Assembly: GCA_964599695.1 (NCBI GenBank)
Contig: CAZRGP010000001.1
Location: 111,597 to 175,596 of the forward strand
Direction: 5' to 3'
Origin: RUG11783 sp964599695
GTDB lineage: Bacteria; Bacillota; Clostridia; Oscillospirales; Ruminococcaceae
DNA length: 64,000 bases
A program made the translations under genes and the position numbers. The notes under the pieces were generated by a model, which ran no database searches, was not told the origin of the DNA, and was given only the letters and a program-made list of their open reading frames with translations. Positions 45,895 through 55,269 of the stretch are shown here, piece by piece (the stretch's first letter is position 1; the number at the start of each line of letters is the position of its first letter).

Positions 45895-47811
45895 TTATTC
45901 GACCAAATAGGTCATCATATGTAAATTCAGTAAATCACTGCATAATACCAAGAGAAGAAACACAAATGCTGTTGTTGCCATTTCCAATAGTTCAGGACTG
46001 TTTTTTCGCTTTTGAATCACTGTATAGTACAGTGTCGGAAGCATAGGAATAAAATACCTTCCCTGGATTCCCCATATCGTTTTCCTTCCAATACTGGTCC
46101 ATGAAAGAGCCCTTATAACAACAATACCGCCAAAACCGAAGAATACAATAAAAATAATCACTTTTCCCCATAAAGGAATGTTCGACACATCTCCCTCATC
46201 TTCCTTGGCAGCAAGATATATAATAATTGCAAAAATGATTGCATAAACAGGTGAAAAATACGTCTCCCAAGAAAGTCTAGAGCCAAATGCATCCCAGAAC
46301 CACGTGAACGCTTGTTCTTTAACTGTACGACCCACCAGAAAAACAAAATCGAAGGGGCTATCCAGAAAATACATTAAACTGTAGCTTTGCTCATTAGCCT
46401 TTCCCAAAAGAGCATCTATGAAATGTCTCGCATATCCTCCTTGCCCCATTATTTCCAAAGCACCAACACCCGCAGCTACTGCTATCGCAACTGTGCCGAA
46501 CAGAATCCCCATTTTTTTCCATGAGATTCCGTACATTTCATTCCAGGGAAGAACGCAAAATACACTCATTACAAGGACATATGCTTTACATGAAAGCAAA
46601 ACTAAAAACAAAGAAATAATACAAAGCAGTTCCTCAGCGGAAAGTCGCCTTTTCAATCTTGTCACGTTATATCGCACTCTGGTCCAATAGGCAATCGCCA
46701 AAAAACTTATCAAGAAACAGAAAGCATCCTGGTTGACACTGATACATTGATTAATCGTGAGTGGAAGAAGCAGAAAACAGAAAAGAATCCCCTTACCAGA
46801 TTTTGCGATTCTCAATATCACACTACCTACGAATAGATATAAAAGAATATTTAATCCTCTTGCAAAATAGTAAGTTGTGAATGCGTTCAACTTCAGGATT
46901 CTTCCGAGAGAGATCCCTATCGCTGGAAGAATATATACGATTGCTTTACCGACATGTCCTTGGTGGGAGTTATCAACCAAAGAGGTTTCTCCAGATCTAT
47001 GCCCTGCAAGAGTAACTGCCATATAGGTTCCTTCTAGGTTCGGTACTGCCCATCTACTTTCCACAATAGAGACATCCTCTGCCCGAATGACATCCTCATC
47101 CACCCCCATTATCCTGTTTGAAAGCCGGTATGCCTCTATATAATGATCATTTTCGTCGCAAGCTGTTCCTGGATACAAGAGAATGGAGAATACAATAACC
47201 ACGGGAATAGCTACACATAAGAAAACTCTATATAAAGGATATTTCTTTATCCAAAGAGAATAATAAAGACCAACAAGCGCTGTATAAATAAGTGCATTGA
47301 TAAGAATGAATATGAATACTGTAAATGGAAAACCTCCTGAGGCTTTTAAAGCAGTTCCCCCATTTCTAGACGCAACCCGAATATTCTCACCAGCTCTAAC
47401 ATCAATACGAAGAACATATACTTCTCTTTGATCTACTGTGCTTAACTCTGAAAACAGTGACACAAATCGATTTGTGTTTTTCTCCATATTGACCGTTCTA
47501 TCAGAAACACACACCCATGCGCCATCGTAAAGCGTAGCTTCTATTGTGGCAGTTTCAGGCGTTTCCACATAGAGAAATAGATCAGAAAAAGCATCAAAGC
47601 TTACGAAAGAAAACTCAACAGTATCACCCTCTGACAGGGTGATACTGTTTTTTTCTGATAGTCCGCTCTTCCCTATCAAGACGTTCATAGGAAAAAAGTG
47701 GCCTGTACCGTTTTGTGAATACGCAAACGCCCAAATTAGTACACAGCTTATTACAAACGCTAATGACGCCACGCAGAGAATTATCGTTTTCTTTTTCTTG
47801 GAATCGTCCAC
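45895..47811 (-). CDS. DUF2142-type polytopic membrane protein
   Basis: 638 residues. An N-terminal helix, an extracytoplasmic beta-rich region (residues 30-170) and then about ten membrane helices. GTACDENDHYIEAYRLSN and, near the end, IQGRYFIPMLPTLYY are DUF2142 hallmarks. Similar proteins occur in cell-wall and capsule loci and are proposed to be GT-C-like transferases or polymerases. Starting at GTG 47811 is preferred because AGAGGG lies 6 nt upstream. As no clear Wzy polymerase is otherwise seen, this protein is one candidate for that role. Confidence 0.8.
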   Translation of the reverse strand: MDDSKKKKTIILCVASLAFVISCVLIWAFAYSQNGTGHFFPMNVLIGKSGLSEKNSITLSEGDTVEFSFVSFDAFSDLFLYVETPETATIEATLYDGAWVCVSDRTVNMEKNTNRFVSLFSELSTVDQREVYVLRIDVRAGENIRVASRNGGTALKASGGFPFTVFIFILINALIYTALVGLYYSLWIKKYPLYRVFLCVAIPVVIVFSILLYPGTACDENDHYIEAYRLSNRIMGVDEDVIRAEDVSIVESRWAVPNLEGTYMAVTLAGHRSGETSLVDNSHQGHVGKAIVYILPAIGISLGRILKLNAFTTYYFARGLNILLYLFVGSVILRIAKSGKGILFCFLLLPLTINQCISVNQDAFCFLISFLAIAYWTRVRYNVTRLKRRLSAEELLCIISLFLVLLSCKAYVLVMSVFCVLPWNEMYGISWKKMGILFGTVAIAVAAGVGALEIMGQGGYARHFIDALLGKANEQSYSLMYFLDSPFDFVFLVGRTVKEQAFTWFWDAFGSRLSWETYFSPVYAIIFAIIIYLAAKEDEGDVSNIPLWGKVIIFIVFFGFGGIVVIRALSWTSIGRKTIWGIQGRYFIPMLPTLYYTVIQKRKNSPELLEMATTAFVFLLLVLCSDLLNLHMMTYLVE

Positions 47812-48009
47812 TTTTGTCCCTCTACACAAAATATCGGTCTCCCCTTGCCTTTTGCTAAAGTGGGAAAGATCGTTTCTATGTGAATATTTTATCTTTTTGC
47901 ATGGTGAAATACAAACTTCTTACTTCGCTCTCACTTTTCCTATGTATGTGTTAGTTAGATTATCTCCCTTTGAATCACCGCTCTCCCATTATGATTTAAT
48001 AAATTCCTC

Positions 48010-49485
48010 CTATAATTCGAGATCATCATGTCCGTGGGCTCTCTGCAAATCATTAATATTTACAGACTCTTCCCGATTTCTTCTTAGAGCGTCCCGAATA
48101 CTCAGTCTTTCTTCTCCGATTCGCTTCCTCGGTTGTTCCCCAGCAGCTCTTTCACCCCTAGTTTGCCATTGCCTATATGTGGCTCTTTCTCTGTTGATCT
48201 CCCTCTGCCTTTCCGGAATAAGCTGTTCCCTAAAAAGGAGTGTCTTTCTCTCGGCGACTATAATTTCGGGAATCCGTGGGGCGTGTTTGATCATCGTCCC
48301 GAGAAGTTTTACTGTCTTATTAATAGAACTGCTTCCCTTCTCGCTTTTAAGCAGATCTTTCTGTAGTGCTTTCATCTCATCGACCGTTTTAAACTTGTGC
48401 TTCCGGGTCAATTCAAGTTGACGCGTATACCATTCGCTTTTTTGACACGCAAGTTTGCATTCCGGTGAAACCAAGAAAGGAAGCTCCAACCTGTGATCCT
48501 TTCCAATCCCGATAATATCAGCCAGCCATTCATATTGTTCATACAGCGGCTTGTTCCTAACGATCCGCACCTCGTTCATTGCATTCTTATCGAGGATCTT
48601 TCGTATCAATCGATTTTCCTTTTCAATCTTCTCCCAAAAAGCACCCCTTTTTTCTTCCATGTCAATCTGTCTCTGATTTCTGCTGGGCCCTATCTTGAAT
48701 TTAAAATACTCATATTTCCTATCTACCCTTGTCAAAGGAATAAAACGGCTGTCTGATACCGTGCGTATCATGGTTTGCATGTTCAATAGACTTCTTCCGG
48801 CCGCACGTTCTTCCACGATATATCCCTCATAATTCATGAGACGGCAAAAATCATCCATTGAGTAAGAGATCTCCATGATCCGATCAACTGTTTCCCGGAT
48901 CAGGTTGAACTTGGATGGTTTCCCACTTCTCTCGCTCATTGATTTTTTTCGTGTATGGTCTGAACGGTCCTTTCCGATAACGCTGAGTCCATATTTACGG
49001 CACAATTCATCGGATAGATCTCTGAATCTGTACCTCTCCTTCTTTTTGTTTTGCCACTTTGCTCCGCTCCACATGGAGATCGGGTTCACGATGAAGTGAT
49101 TATGTATATTATCTGTATTTAAGTGTGTAGTTACGACTACCTGATAATCTTCCCCCCACATCTCCTCTGCCAAACGAACCCCGATTTCATGGCACACTTC
49201 GGGACTTGACTCTCTTCCTCTAAAGGATTGCTTTGCATGGTAGCATGTTACTCTTCCGCCGTGCTTTCCGAACCTTATCTGGACAAATCTCATTTCCCGC
49301 TCAGCTTTATCCGGGTGGCAGTTTACTCCTGTAACAAATGCCTCCTTTTCATCGTTTATACCTTCATTGCCATCACTAAGCTTGCTTTTTCCCCCTCTTC
49401 TCTCAGTTGTCTTTTCTTCATTGGTCGCATAGCTCAGCGAATCCGCAAAATCACCATGAACTGCTGAAATCAATGTCACTGCCAT
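48010..49485 (-). CDS. Relaxase (MobA/VirD2-like, MOB-P type)
   Basis: 491 residues; nicks DNA at an origin of transfer and stays bound to the 5' end during conjugative mobilisation. Catalytic Tyr is probably Tyr19 in SLSYATNEEKT. The metal-binding histidine triad is TTHLNTDNIHNHFIVNPIS (H-x3-D-x2-HNH-x3-N). Other family segments are GVNCHPDKAEREM and CYHAKQSFRG. The C-terminal half is charged and helical. It follows mobC by 14 bp. No integrase, replication protein or coupling protein is found nearby, so it appears to be the remnant of a mobilisable element within the polysaccharide cluster. Confidence 0.93.
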   Translation of the reverse strand: MAVTLISAVHGDFADSLSYATNEEKTTERRGGKSKLSDGNEGINDEKEAFVTGVNCHPDKAEREMRFVQIRFGKHGGRVTCYHAKQSFRGRESSPEVCHEIGVRLAEEMWGEDYQVVVTTHLNTDNIHNHFIVNPISMWSGAKWQNKKKERYRFRDLSDELCRKYGLSVIGKDRSDHTRKKSMSERSGKPSKFNLIRETVDRIMEISYSMDDFCRLMNYEGYIVEERAAGRSLLNMQTMIRTVSDSRFIPLTRVDRKYEYFKFKIGPSRNQRQIDMEEKRGAFWEKIEKENRLIRKILDKNAMNEVRIVRNKPLYEQYEWLADIIGIGKDHRLELPFLVSPECKLACQKSEWYTRQLELTRKHKFKTVDEMKALQKDLLKSEKGSSSINKTVKLLGTMIKHAPRIPEIIVAERKTLLFREQLIPERQREINRERATYRQWQTRGERAAGEQPRKRIGEERLSIRDALRRNREESVNINDLQRAHGHDDLEL

Positions 49486-49499
49486 TCAATACCGCCCCC

Positions 49500-49847
49500 T
49501 CATCTCACGTATTTGTAGTCCAATCCTGTCTCTTCCATCTCTTTGACAGTATCTTTTCCCTGCTCCATCGCTGCATAATAAGTGGCTAACACAAGTTCCT
49601 TCACTTCCCTGACTTCCTCAAGAAGGGATCTGTCACCCATATCCAGTACTCTCTTCTCAAGCCTGCGCATGCCAATAAAGATTCTTCTCAGCTCTTCTGT
49701 CGGAGCTGGGTAGTATTCTTCTCCACGCATACAGCTCATCACGTACTGACTTACACTCATCTTTGCTTTCTCTGCTTTTTGCAGGATCTGCTGTTTTTCC
49801 TTTTCCGTTACTCTTATGTGGATATCGTCTGTTCTTCTTTTGTTCAT
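49500..49847 (-). CDS. mobC: MobC-like relaxosome accessory protein
   Basis: 115 residues. TDDIHIRVTEKEKQQILQKAEKAKMSVSQYVM is a ribbon-helix-helix DNA-binding start typical of MobC proteins, followed by a long helical region. Such proteins bind near the nick site and help the relaxase open the strands. A strong AGGAGGG ribosome site precedes ATG 49847. It forms a two-gene unit with the relaxase downstream. Confidence 0.88.
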   Translation of the reverse strand: MNKRRTDDIHIRVTEKEKQQILQKAEKAKMSVSQYVMSCMRGEEYYPAPTEELRRIFIGMRRLEKRVLDMGDRSLLEEVREVKELVLATYYAAMEQGKDTVKEMEETGLDYKYVR

Positions 49848-49925
49848 TCTGCAACCCTCCTATTCACCATATTCCGTATTCCTTCCTCCCCCCCTCGCCA
49901 AAAGAAAGGATTTTTATTATAAAGC

Positions 49926-49958
49926 GCATTTTGTCTAACGCAAAGCGTTTTGTCCAAC
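49926..49958 (-). other. Candidate origin of transfer (tandem repeats before mobC)
   Basis: Within the 324-bp gap 49848-50171, upstream of mobC, two direct repeats on the minus strand, GTTGGACAAAACGC and GTTAGACAAAATGC, recur with a 19-bp period. The junction contains a small palindrome (ACGC TTT GCGT). Repeats of this type next to a mobC-relaxase pair are the expected place for oriT. Identification is by position and layout, not by matching a known nick site. Confidence 0.45.
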
Positions 49959-50041
49959 TTACAGAAATTTAATAGTTTATTAACAAATAGAACGTCCTCT
50001 TCGCTGTTCCGATAGTCCACCGACAAGGGGCATCGAGCAAA

Positions 50042-50096
50042 CAAAAAAGGCTATGTCAAAAGAGGAATTGACACCTTTCCTCTACAACATAGCCTT
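50042..50096 (-). terminator. Long intrinsic terminator after the 50-52 kb membrane protein gene
   Basis: Compound hairpin: AAGGCTATGT pairs with ACATAGCCTT, and an inner AGAGGAA pairs with TTCCTCT. In the minus direction it is followed by TTTTTTG. It lies 76 bp past the stop at 50172 and separates that gene from the mobilisation module. Confidence 0.85.
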
Positions 50097-50171
50097 CGAA
50101 AAACTGTTTTGTCTTTTGTAAACTAACGCTTATTGCTTTTTTCTACCTTCTTCTGCCTCTGTTCTCATGAC

Positions 50172-52304
50172 CTAACCGAATATCTTCTCAAAATCACATA
50201 CTTTGTTCACATAAACACGGCTCACGGACAGCGAGGCACAATCATCAGGGTGTACAGATAATGTGATTTCACCCATCCCCTTTTCTATCATGATCGGTAT
50301 CGCATATTCATCCGCTGAATTCGGAAGAAACCAGGCATCAAAATTCTCTCTCGGATAGAGATATTCAGACGTACCGGTCACGGAAACCAGTCGGTTCACC
50401 GTAAGCCATCTTTTAATCCCTCCCTGTAGCTGGCTATCGTAACTGATCAGCACATCAGCGATTAATATCTTCTCTGTTTCACTCGATTGAAGTCTGACCG
50501 TAACTTCGGAATCTCCAGTTTGTATAATCTCTACGTTGACATCTGTATCAATGGTATTGCTTTCACTCGTTCTCTTCAGATATCTACAGAATGTGTTCGA
50601 AAAGGAATACTGATAATTCTCTATAAACTCTCTATAGAAAAACCAGTTTGCATTGCATGCCCACGCTTCCCATCTGGTAAAATCCCGATTTAGGATGGAA
50701 ATGTAATCCGGCTTTACTGAGTGAAATACTTCTATATACTCCTTTCGTGCATCTTCCCCAAACACATGCGTAATATAGTCATATCTGGAAGGCTGACGCG
50801 TTCCTTTCATAACCTCCAGCGCTGAGCCGTAGGTAGAAAACAGAGAAGCATCTCCGATCCTTTCATAGGCCATATTTAAATCTTCATACCATTCATAGCA
50901 GTTACCGCCAAGAGCTTCCACATATGCATATGTCTTCTCCGAATTCACAACAGCGTACCGGATGCTGTTAGCCGAGTAGGCTACAGCTATTGCTATCACA
51001 AGTGCTCCTGCGGCCACCGCCCCCTTTTTCAGAAAGGCATGTGCGATATCACTGCCCTTTACCCTGTTTGCTGCTTTCAGAACAATAGCTGATGTTGCCA
51101 TAATAGTATATACAATAAAAATATTTGCATATTGCTCTTCATATCCGTTGCTAAATAGATTGAGGTAAAGGAAAACAAAGCTTGTAGTAAGAAGCATGAC
51201 GTGACCAACTGATGTTTTCTCACGATCCTTACTGGTAAACAGGATACAGATCCAATATGCCAAAGCAACAAGACAGAGGAGAATCGGGAACCGGTGTTCA
51301 CCGCTAAAAGGCGGATATTCCCAGAATCCAAGTCTTTTTCTATCAAAAAACACCCCGTCATACCACCAAAGAAAACCAGTAATAGAAAACGTTTGGCGAA
51401 ACCAAGAACCGACATTTCCTTTTGTCACCATGAACATCAGGCAGATTACAACAGCCAAAGTGGTAATGATATAAACTAAAGTCGCCTTTAAAGATGTCAA
51501 CCAACCATGCTTTTTCACCATCAGGAGAAAAAAGCAGAACGACGCACCAACATAAGAGGCACTCCCGTAATCGTTCGCCCATAGGATCATGAAGCCGCCA
51601 ATCGCTCCAAATATAACTGCTTCCTTCCAAAATGTCTTTTTCTCCCATTTCAAACGGTGATAAATCAAACTGAAAAGCACTATATATACGCCTATAACTG
51701 CCATTCTGGTCGGACGGGAAGAGTTGCCAGGAAGATACAACACGGCAAACTTGGAAAACACCCTATCCATGATGGAGAAAAAACCGGAAAGAACGGGATT
51801 GTTTGCTATAATACCCAGCGACTGTACTGGCGCAAAAAGGAGAATCGACATCATCATAGCGAGAGATCCGCCTACCGCGCTTTCCTTATCATCCATAAAC
51901 AGATACAGCAAAGCGCCAAAAAGAAAGAAACCTGCCATCCATCCCACAAAAGTGGTGGAAAAGATGCTATTGGCGAAAGAATTTCCAATTATGCGAAGCA
52001 CAAGACTGTTGGTATATAGTACGGCCTGCCCAAGAACAAGGGGAAAATCCACAAACGGAGTCTGTCCGTCTAAAAGTCGCCGGAACATATTGTAATGTTG
52101 CCAGTCGCCATTATAGGGCGTGTATGAAATATCAGTCCGCGCCTCAAGACCAAGCGAGATCGCTATTACAACTGCTCCGGCAAGAAAACCAGCAAACAGA
52201 AGATTCTTTTTTTTGAGTTTGTCCATCCGATTCGTGATACCTTCCCAGCGCATTTTTTCTATCATACACCATTTTATGATGTGGGACCTTTTTTTCCCAC
52301 CCAT
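50172..52304 (-). CDS. Large polytopic membrane protein, probable GT-C-like glycosyltransferase
   Basis: Up to 710 residues, not assigned to a named family with confidence. After one N-terminal helix comes a loop ARTDISYTPYNGDWQHYNMFRRLLDGQTPFVDFP, which resembles the first extracytoplasmic loop of GT-C enzymes with acidic residues. About ten more helices follow to residue 450, then a C-terminal extracytoplasmic beta-rich domain of about 230 residues. The true start is unclear: Met at 52304, 52253 or 52226 (just before the first helix) are candidates, none with an ideal ribosome site. It lies at the upstream end of the polysaccharide cluster. Confidence 0.75.
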   Translation of the reverse strand: MGGKKRSHIIKWCMIEKMRWEGITNRMDKLKKKNLLFAGFLAGAVVIAISLGLEARTDISYTPYNGDWQHYNMFRRLLDGQTPFVDFPLVLGQAVLYTNSLVLRIIGNSFANSIFSTTFVGWMAGFFLFGALLYLFMDDKESAVGGSLAMMMSILLFAPVQSLGIIANNPVLSGFFSIMDRVFSKFAVLYLPGNSSRPTRMAVIGVYIVLFSLIYHRLKWEKKTFWKEAVIFGAIGGFMILWANDYGSASYVGASFCFFLLMVKKHGWLTSLKATLVYIITTLAVVICLMFMVTKGNVGSWFRQTFSITGFLWWYDGVFFDRKRLGFWEYPPFSGEHRFPILLCLVALAYWICILFTSKDREKTSVGHVMLLTTSFVFLYLNLFSNGYEEQYANIFIVYTIMATSAIVLKAANRVKGSDIAHAFLKKGAVAAGALVIAIAVAYSANSIRYAVVNSEKTYAYVEALGGNCYEWYEDLNMAYERIGDASLFSTYGSALEVMKGTRQPSRYDYITHVFGEDARKEYIEVFHSVKPDYISILNRDFTRWEAWACNANWFFYREFIENYQYSFSNTFCRYLKRTSESNTIDTDVNVEIIQTGDSEVTVRLQSSETEKILIADVLISYDSQLQGGIKRWLTVNRLVSVTGTSEYLYPRENFDAWFLPNSADEYAIPIMIEKGMGEITLSVHPDDCASLSVSRVYVNKVCDFEKIFG

Positions 52305-52453
52305 CTCCTGAATATGAGAAGTTTTTTGATATCCTATGTCAAGTGTTCTTTACAGCATTTAAGAACGCAAATCCCGATTTCATAGGAAACCGGGTAAATG
52401 GTTTTTATCTCTCTCGCGAATAGAGTATTTATAAACACTGATTAGATCGGATC

Positions 52454-53836
52454 CTATTGAATCTGCTCATCCTTTTTATTCAATGTATTAATGAGGACAA
52501 AACTTAGAGTAAAGCAAATCAAAGGAATCCCAGCCATTGCAAAATTGAATAATCCCCTAAGAGCAGCAGTCTGTTCAATAACTTGCTCACTGCTTGAAGG
52601 AACGATATATCCGAACTTGCTGATACTGAACAGGATCGCCGTTTGCCCAAGCCCAAGGCTTATATTGTGGACGATTGAATTCATGGAAGCACCAAGCGAG
52701 TCATACCGATTGCCAGTTTTTCTTTCGATGCGATCCATTACATCAGAAAGAAGGGAGATGGACATCGTGGTCGGGACACTCCCCACCGATTTGATGAACA
52801 TCCCAATCAGTACCAGGACAAAATTACTTGGGCTGAGTAACACGATCAAACTTCCGATTATTCCAAGCAGGAATCCCGCTTTCATCGTATTGTATTTGCC
52901 GTATTTTTTAACGATCGGCCACAGGAGAAATGTACCGATCCCGAGAGGAAACTGTCCGATTACATTCAAAAGTGCCTGAAAGTTCGCACCGCTCTTTACA
53001 CTGTTGCCCAGCACCCAGTTGCAGTAGTAGATCATGGAACTGGTCATGAAGCAGGAGTCCAGTTGTCTCAGCGCGATAAGAAGAATCACAACGACCCATT
53101 CCCTGTACCGGAAGCTCTCCTTCATCTGTTTCAGGATCGGGCTGCTCTCCCTACTATCATTGATCCGTTCCTTCGTAAAGTAGTACTCGATCAGCGCTGC
53201 CGGAACAGCTATGATCGACAGGACCAGCATAAAACGGAACCATCTGCTCTGTGCGTCCGCTCCTACTCCGATCCCCCGAATGATGAACGGCATCAGGACT
53301 GCGCTGAGCGTCCCAGGAATCATTCCCTCCGAAACATTCTTAAGCAGAGACAGTTTATCTCTCTCCTCTGTCTTTCTTGAGGCTCTCGGGAGCAGCATAT
53401 TATGTGCGAGTGCATAAATGTTGAACGCGATAACAAAAAAGAAATTGTAGCTGAACAGGATCCAAAGAACCTGGATCTGATAGGAGGCATGCGGTATCGC
53501 ATAAAGCAGGATACCCGCGAATGGTAGGACCGCACCGGAAACCAGAAGCCATGGTCTCGCTTTGCCCTGAGGAGTGGATGTCTTTCCGATTAGATTTCCA
53601 AATACGATGTTCATAACGGCCACCGCGATCTTGGATATAATCGGCATTATAACGATGACGGATCCGGTAACACCAATGACATCCGTATAAAACTGCATCA
53701 GGTATGTTCCGGAGAGTGCCGAGATCATGAGATACATCAGGCTCGGTCCGAGTAAATATCCCAGGAACATCTCTGCCTTCCCCACGTTCTTGCTTTCAAC
53801 TCTCGAGCGCAGTATCGTTTTCCCCCAAACGTTCAT
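52454..53836 (-). CDS. Sugar symporter of the GPH/MFS type
   Basis: 460 residues with about 12 membrane helices. The N-terminus LGYLLGPSLMYLMISALSGTYLMQFYTDVIG and the loop GNLIGKTSTPQGKARPWLL (a variant of the conserved D-RT-R-G-K-RPW loop) place it in the glycoside-pentoside-hexuronide:cation symporter family. It probably imports a sugar or glycoside with Na+ or H+. It stands alone between the polysaccharide cluster and gapA. Substrate unknown. Confidence 0.85.
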   Translation of the reverse strand: MNVWGKTILRSRVESKNVGKAEMFLGYLLGPSLMYLMISALSGTYLMQFYTDVIGVTGSVIVIMPIISKIAVAVMNIVFGNLIGKTSTPQGKARPWLLVSGAVLPFAGILLYAIPHASYQIQVLWILFSYNFFFVIAFNIYALAHNMLLPRASRKTEERDKLSLLKNVSEGMIPGTLSAVLMPFIIRGIGVGADAQSRWFRFMLVLSIIAVPAALIEYYFTKERINDSRESSPILKQMKESFRYREWVVVILLIALRQLDSCFMTSSMIYYCNWVLGNSVKSGANFQALLNVIGQFPLGIGTFLLWPIVKKYGKYNTMKAGFLLGIIGSLIVLLSPSNFVLVLIGMFIKSVGSVPTTMSISLLSDVMDRIERKTGNRYDSLGASMNSIVHNISLGLGQTAILFSISKFGYIVPSSSEQVIEQTAALRGLFNFAMAGIPLICFTLSFVLINTLNKKDEQIQ

Positions 53837-54037
53837 GTTCCACCTATCACTTTCTGTTTTCGCTCCTCATCATAATGATTCTCCCACACGCGAACAACAA
53901 CATTTTTCGGATTGTTGTCGGTTTTCTCCCTTATTTGGCGCCTGTCTCTCTTTGTCTTTCACATAAAATGCTAAAACCTGGTTTATGTGTAGCATGTCAA
54001 GATAACTTGTCATCCGCGAAAATGAGCGATTGAGACA

Positions 54038-54068
54038 GAAAAAAGAGCCGGTCACATGATCGGCTCTC
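54038..54068 (-). terminator. Intrinsic terminator after GAPDH gene
   Basis: AGAGCCG / CGGCTCT stem (about 10-nt loop) followed by TTTTTT in the minus direction, 40 bp past the stop of gapA. Confidence 0.85.
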
Positions 54069-54105
54069 TTCTTTCATTCTGTGATGCCAGAACTCTCAAA
54101 CGATA

Positions 54106-55134
54106 TTAGCCAAGCTCGCTGAAGTACTTGATGGTGCGGACCATCTGGCTGGTGTAGGAGTTCTCGTTGTCGTACCAGGAAACAACCTGTACCTGATAGG
54201 TGTCGTCATCAATCTTTGTGCACATGGTCTGGGTTGCGTCGAAGAGTGAGCCATAGCGCATTCCGATAACGTCGGAGGAAACGAGCAGCTCCTCGGTGTA
54301 ACCGAAGGACTCATTGGAAGCAGCCTTCATAGCGGCATTGATAGCTTCCTTGGTAAGATCCTTTGCCTTAACAACAGCAACAAGGATTGTGGAGGAACCG
54401 GTAACAACCGGTACACGCTGTGCAGAGCCGATGAGCTTGCCGTTCAGTTCGGGAATGACAAGGCCAATCGCCTTTGCAGCACCGGTGGAGTTCGGTACGA
54501 TGTTGGCTGCACCTGCGCGTGCACGGCGGAGATCGCCTTTGCGCTGCGGGCCGTCGAGGATCATCTGATCGCCGGTGTAAGCATGAACTGTGGTCATGAT
54601 TCCGGAGAGGATCGGGAAGTTATCATTCAGAGCCTTTGCCATCGGAGCGAGGCAGTTGGTTGTGCAGGAAGCTGCGGAGATAACCTGATCTTCTGCTGTG
54701 AGCTTGTCATGGTTTACATTGTAAACAATGGTCGGAAGATCATTGCCTGCAGGAGCAGAAATGACGACTTTTCTTGCGCCGGCATTGATGTGTGCCATGG
54801 ACTTTGCTTTTGAGGTGTAGAAACCGGTGCACTCGAGGACTACGTCAACACCGAGCTGACCCCAGGGGCAGTTGTTTGCATCAGCTTCTTTGTAGATTTT
54901 GATTTCTTTTCCGTCAACAACGATGGAATCCTCTGTCGCTTCGACAGTGTGGAGATTCTCACCGACGCGGCCAATGTAAGAACCCTGTGCTGTGTCATAT
55001 TTCAGCAGGTGAGCAAGCATTGCGGGGCTGGTCAGGTCGTTGATCGCGACGACTTCATAACCCTCTGCGCCGAACATCTGGCGGAATGCAAGACGACCGA
55101 TACGGCCGAATCCGTTAATAGCAACTTTTACCAT
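54106..55134 (-). CDS. gap: Glyceraldehyde-3-phosphate dehydrogenase, type I
   Basis: 342 residues; oxidises glyceraldehyde-3-phosphate in glycolysis with NAD. VKVAINGFGRIGRLAFRQM is the NAD-binding start, and SAASCTTNCLAPMAKAL contains the catalytic Cys. RRARAGAANIVPNSTGAAKA and WYDNENSYTSQMVRT are conserved. Asp after VVAIND suggests NAD rather than NADP. It has its own promoter and terminator, a single highly expressed gene with a TTGGAGG ribosome site. Confidence 0.98.
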   Translation of the reverse strand: MVKVAINGFGRIGRLAFRQMFGAEGYEVVAINDLTSPAMLAHLLKYDTAQGSYIGRVGENLHTVEATEDSIVVDGKEIKIYKEADANNCPWGQLGVDVVLECTGFYTSKAKSMAHINAGARKVVISAPAGNDLPTIVYNVNHDKLTAEDQVISAASCTTNCLAPMAKALNDNFPILSGIMTTVHAYTGDQMILDGPQRKGDLRRARAGAANIVPNSTGAAKAIGLVIPELNGKLIGSAQRVPVVTGSSTILVAVVKAKDLTKEAINAAMKAASNESFGYTEELLVSSDVIGMRYGSLFDATQTMCTKIDDDTYQVQVVSWYDNENSYTSQMVRTIKYFSELG

Positions 55135-55183
55135 TACTAGGTATCCTCCAATATATTAAATCTATGCATATTAAGCCGTTGTT

Positions 55184-55212
55184 ATTGTAGCAAAACGACA
55201 ACCGCTATGCAA
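55184..55212 (-). promoter_or_regulatory. Promoter of gap
   Basis: On the minus strand TTGCAT (55207-55212), 17-bp spacer, TACAAT (55184-55189), about 50 bp before the start codon. Confidence 0.7.
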
Positions 55213-55269
55213 GGGATTGGCAGCTTTTCTCTCTGTTTTTAAAGCAATTTACAGTGGTGAACATATGTT

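Noticed and set aside
49848..50171. Integrase attachment site or replication origin of the mobilisable element
   Set aside because: No integrase or replication gene is present and no matching direct repeats flank the module on reading; only tandem repeats near mobC are supportable.
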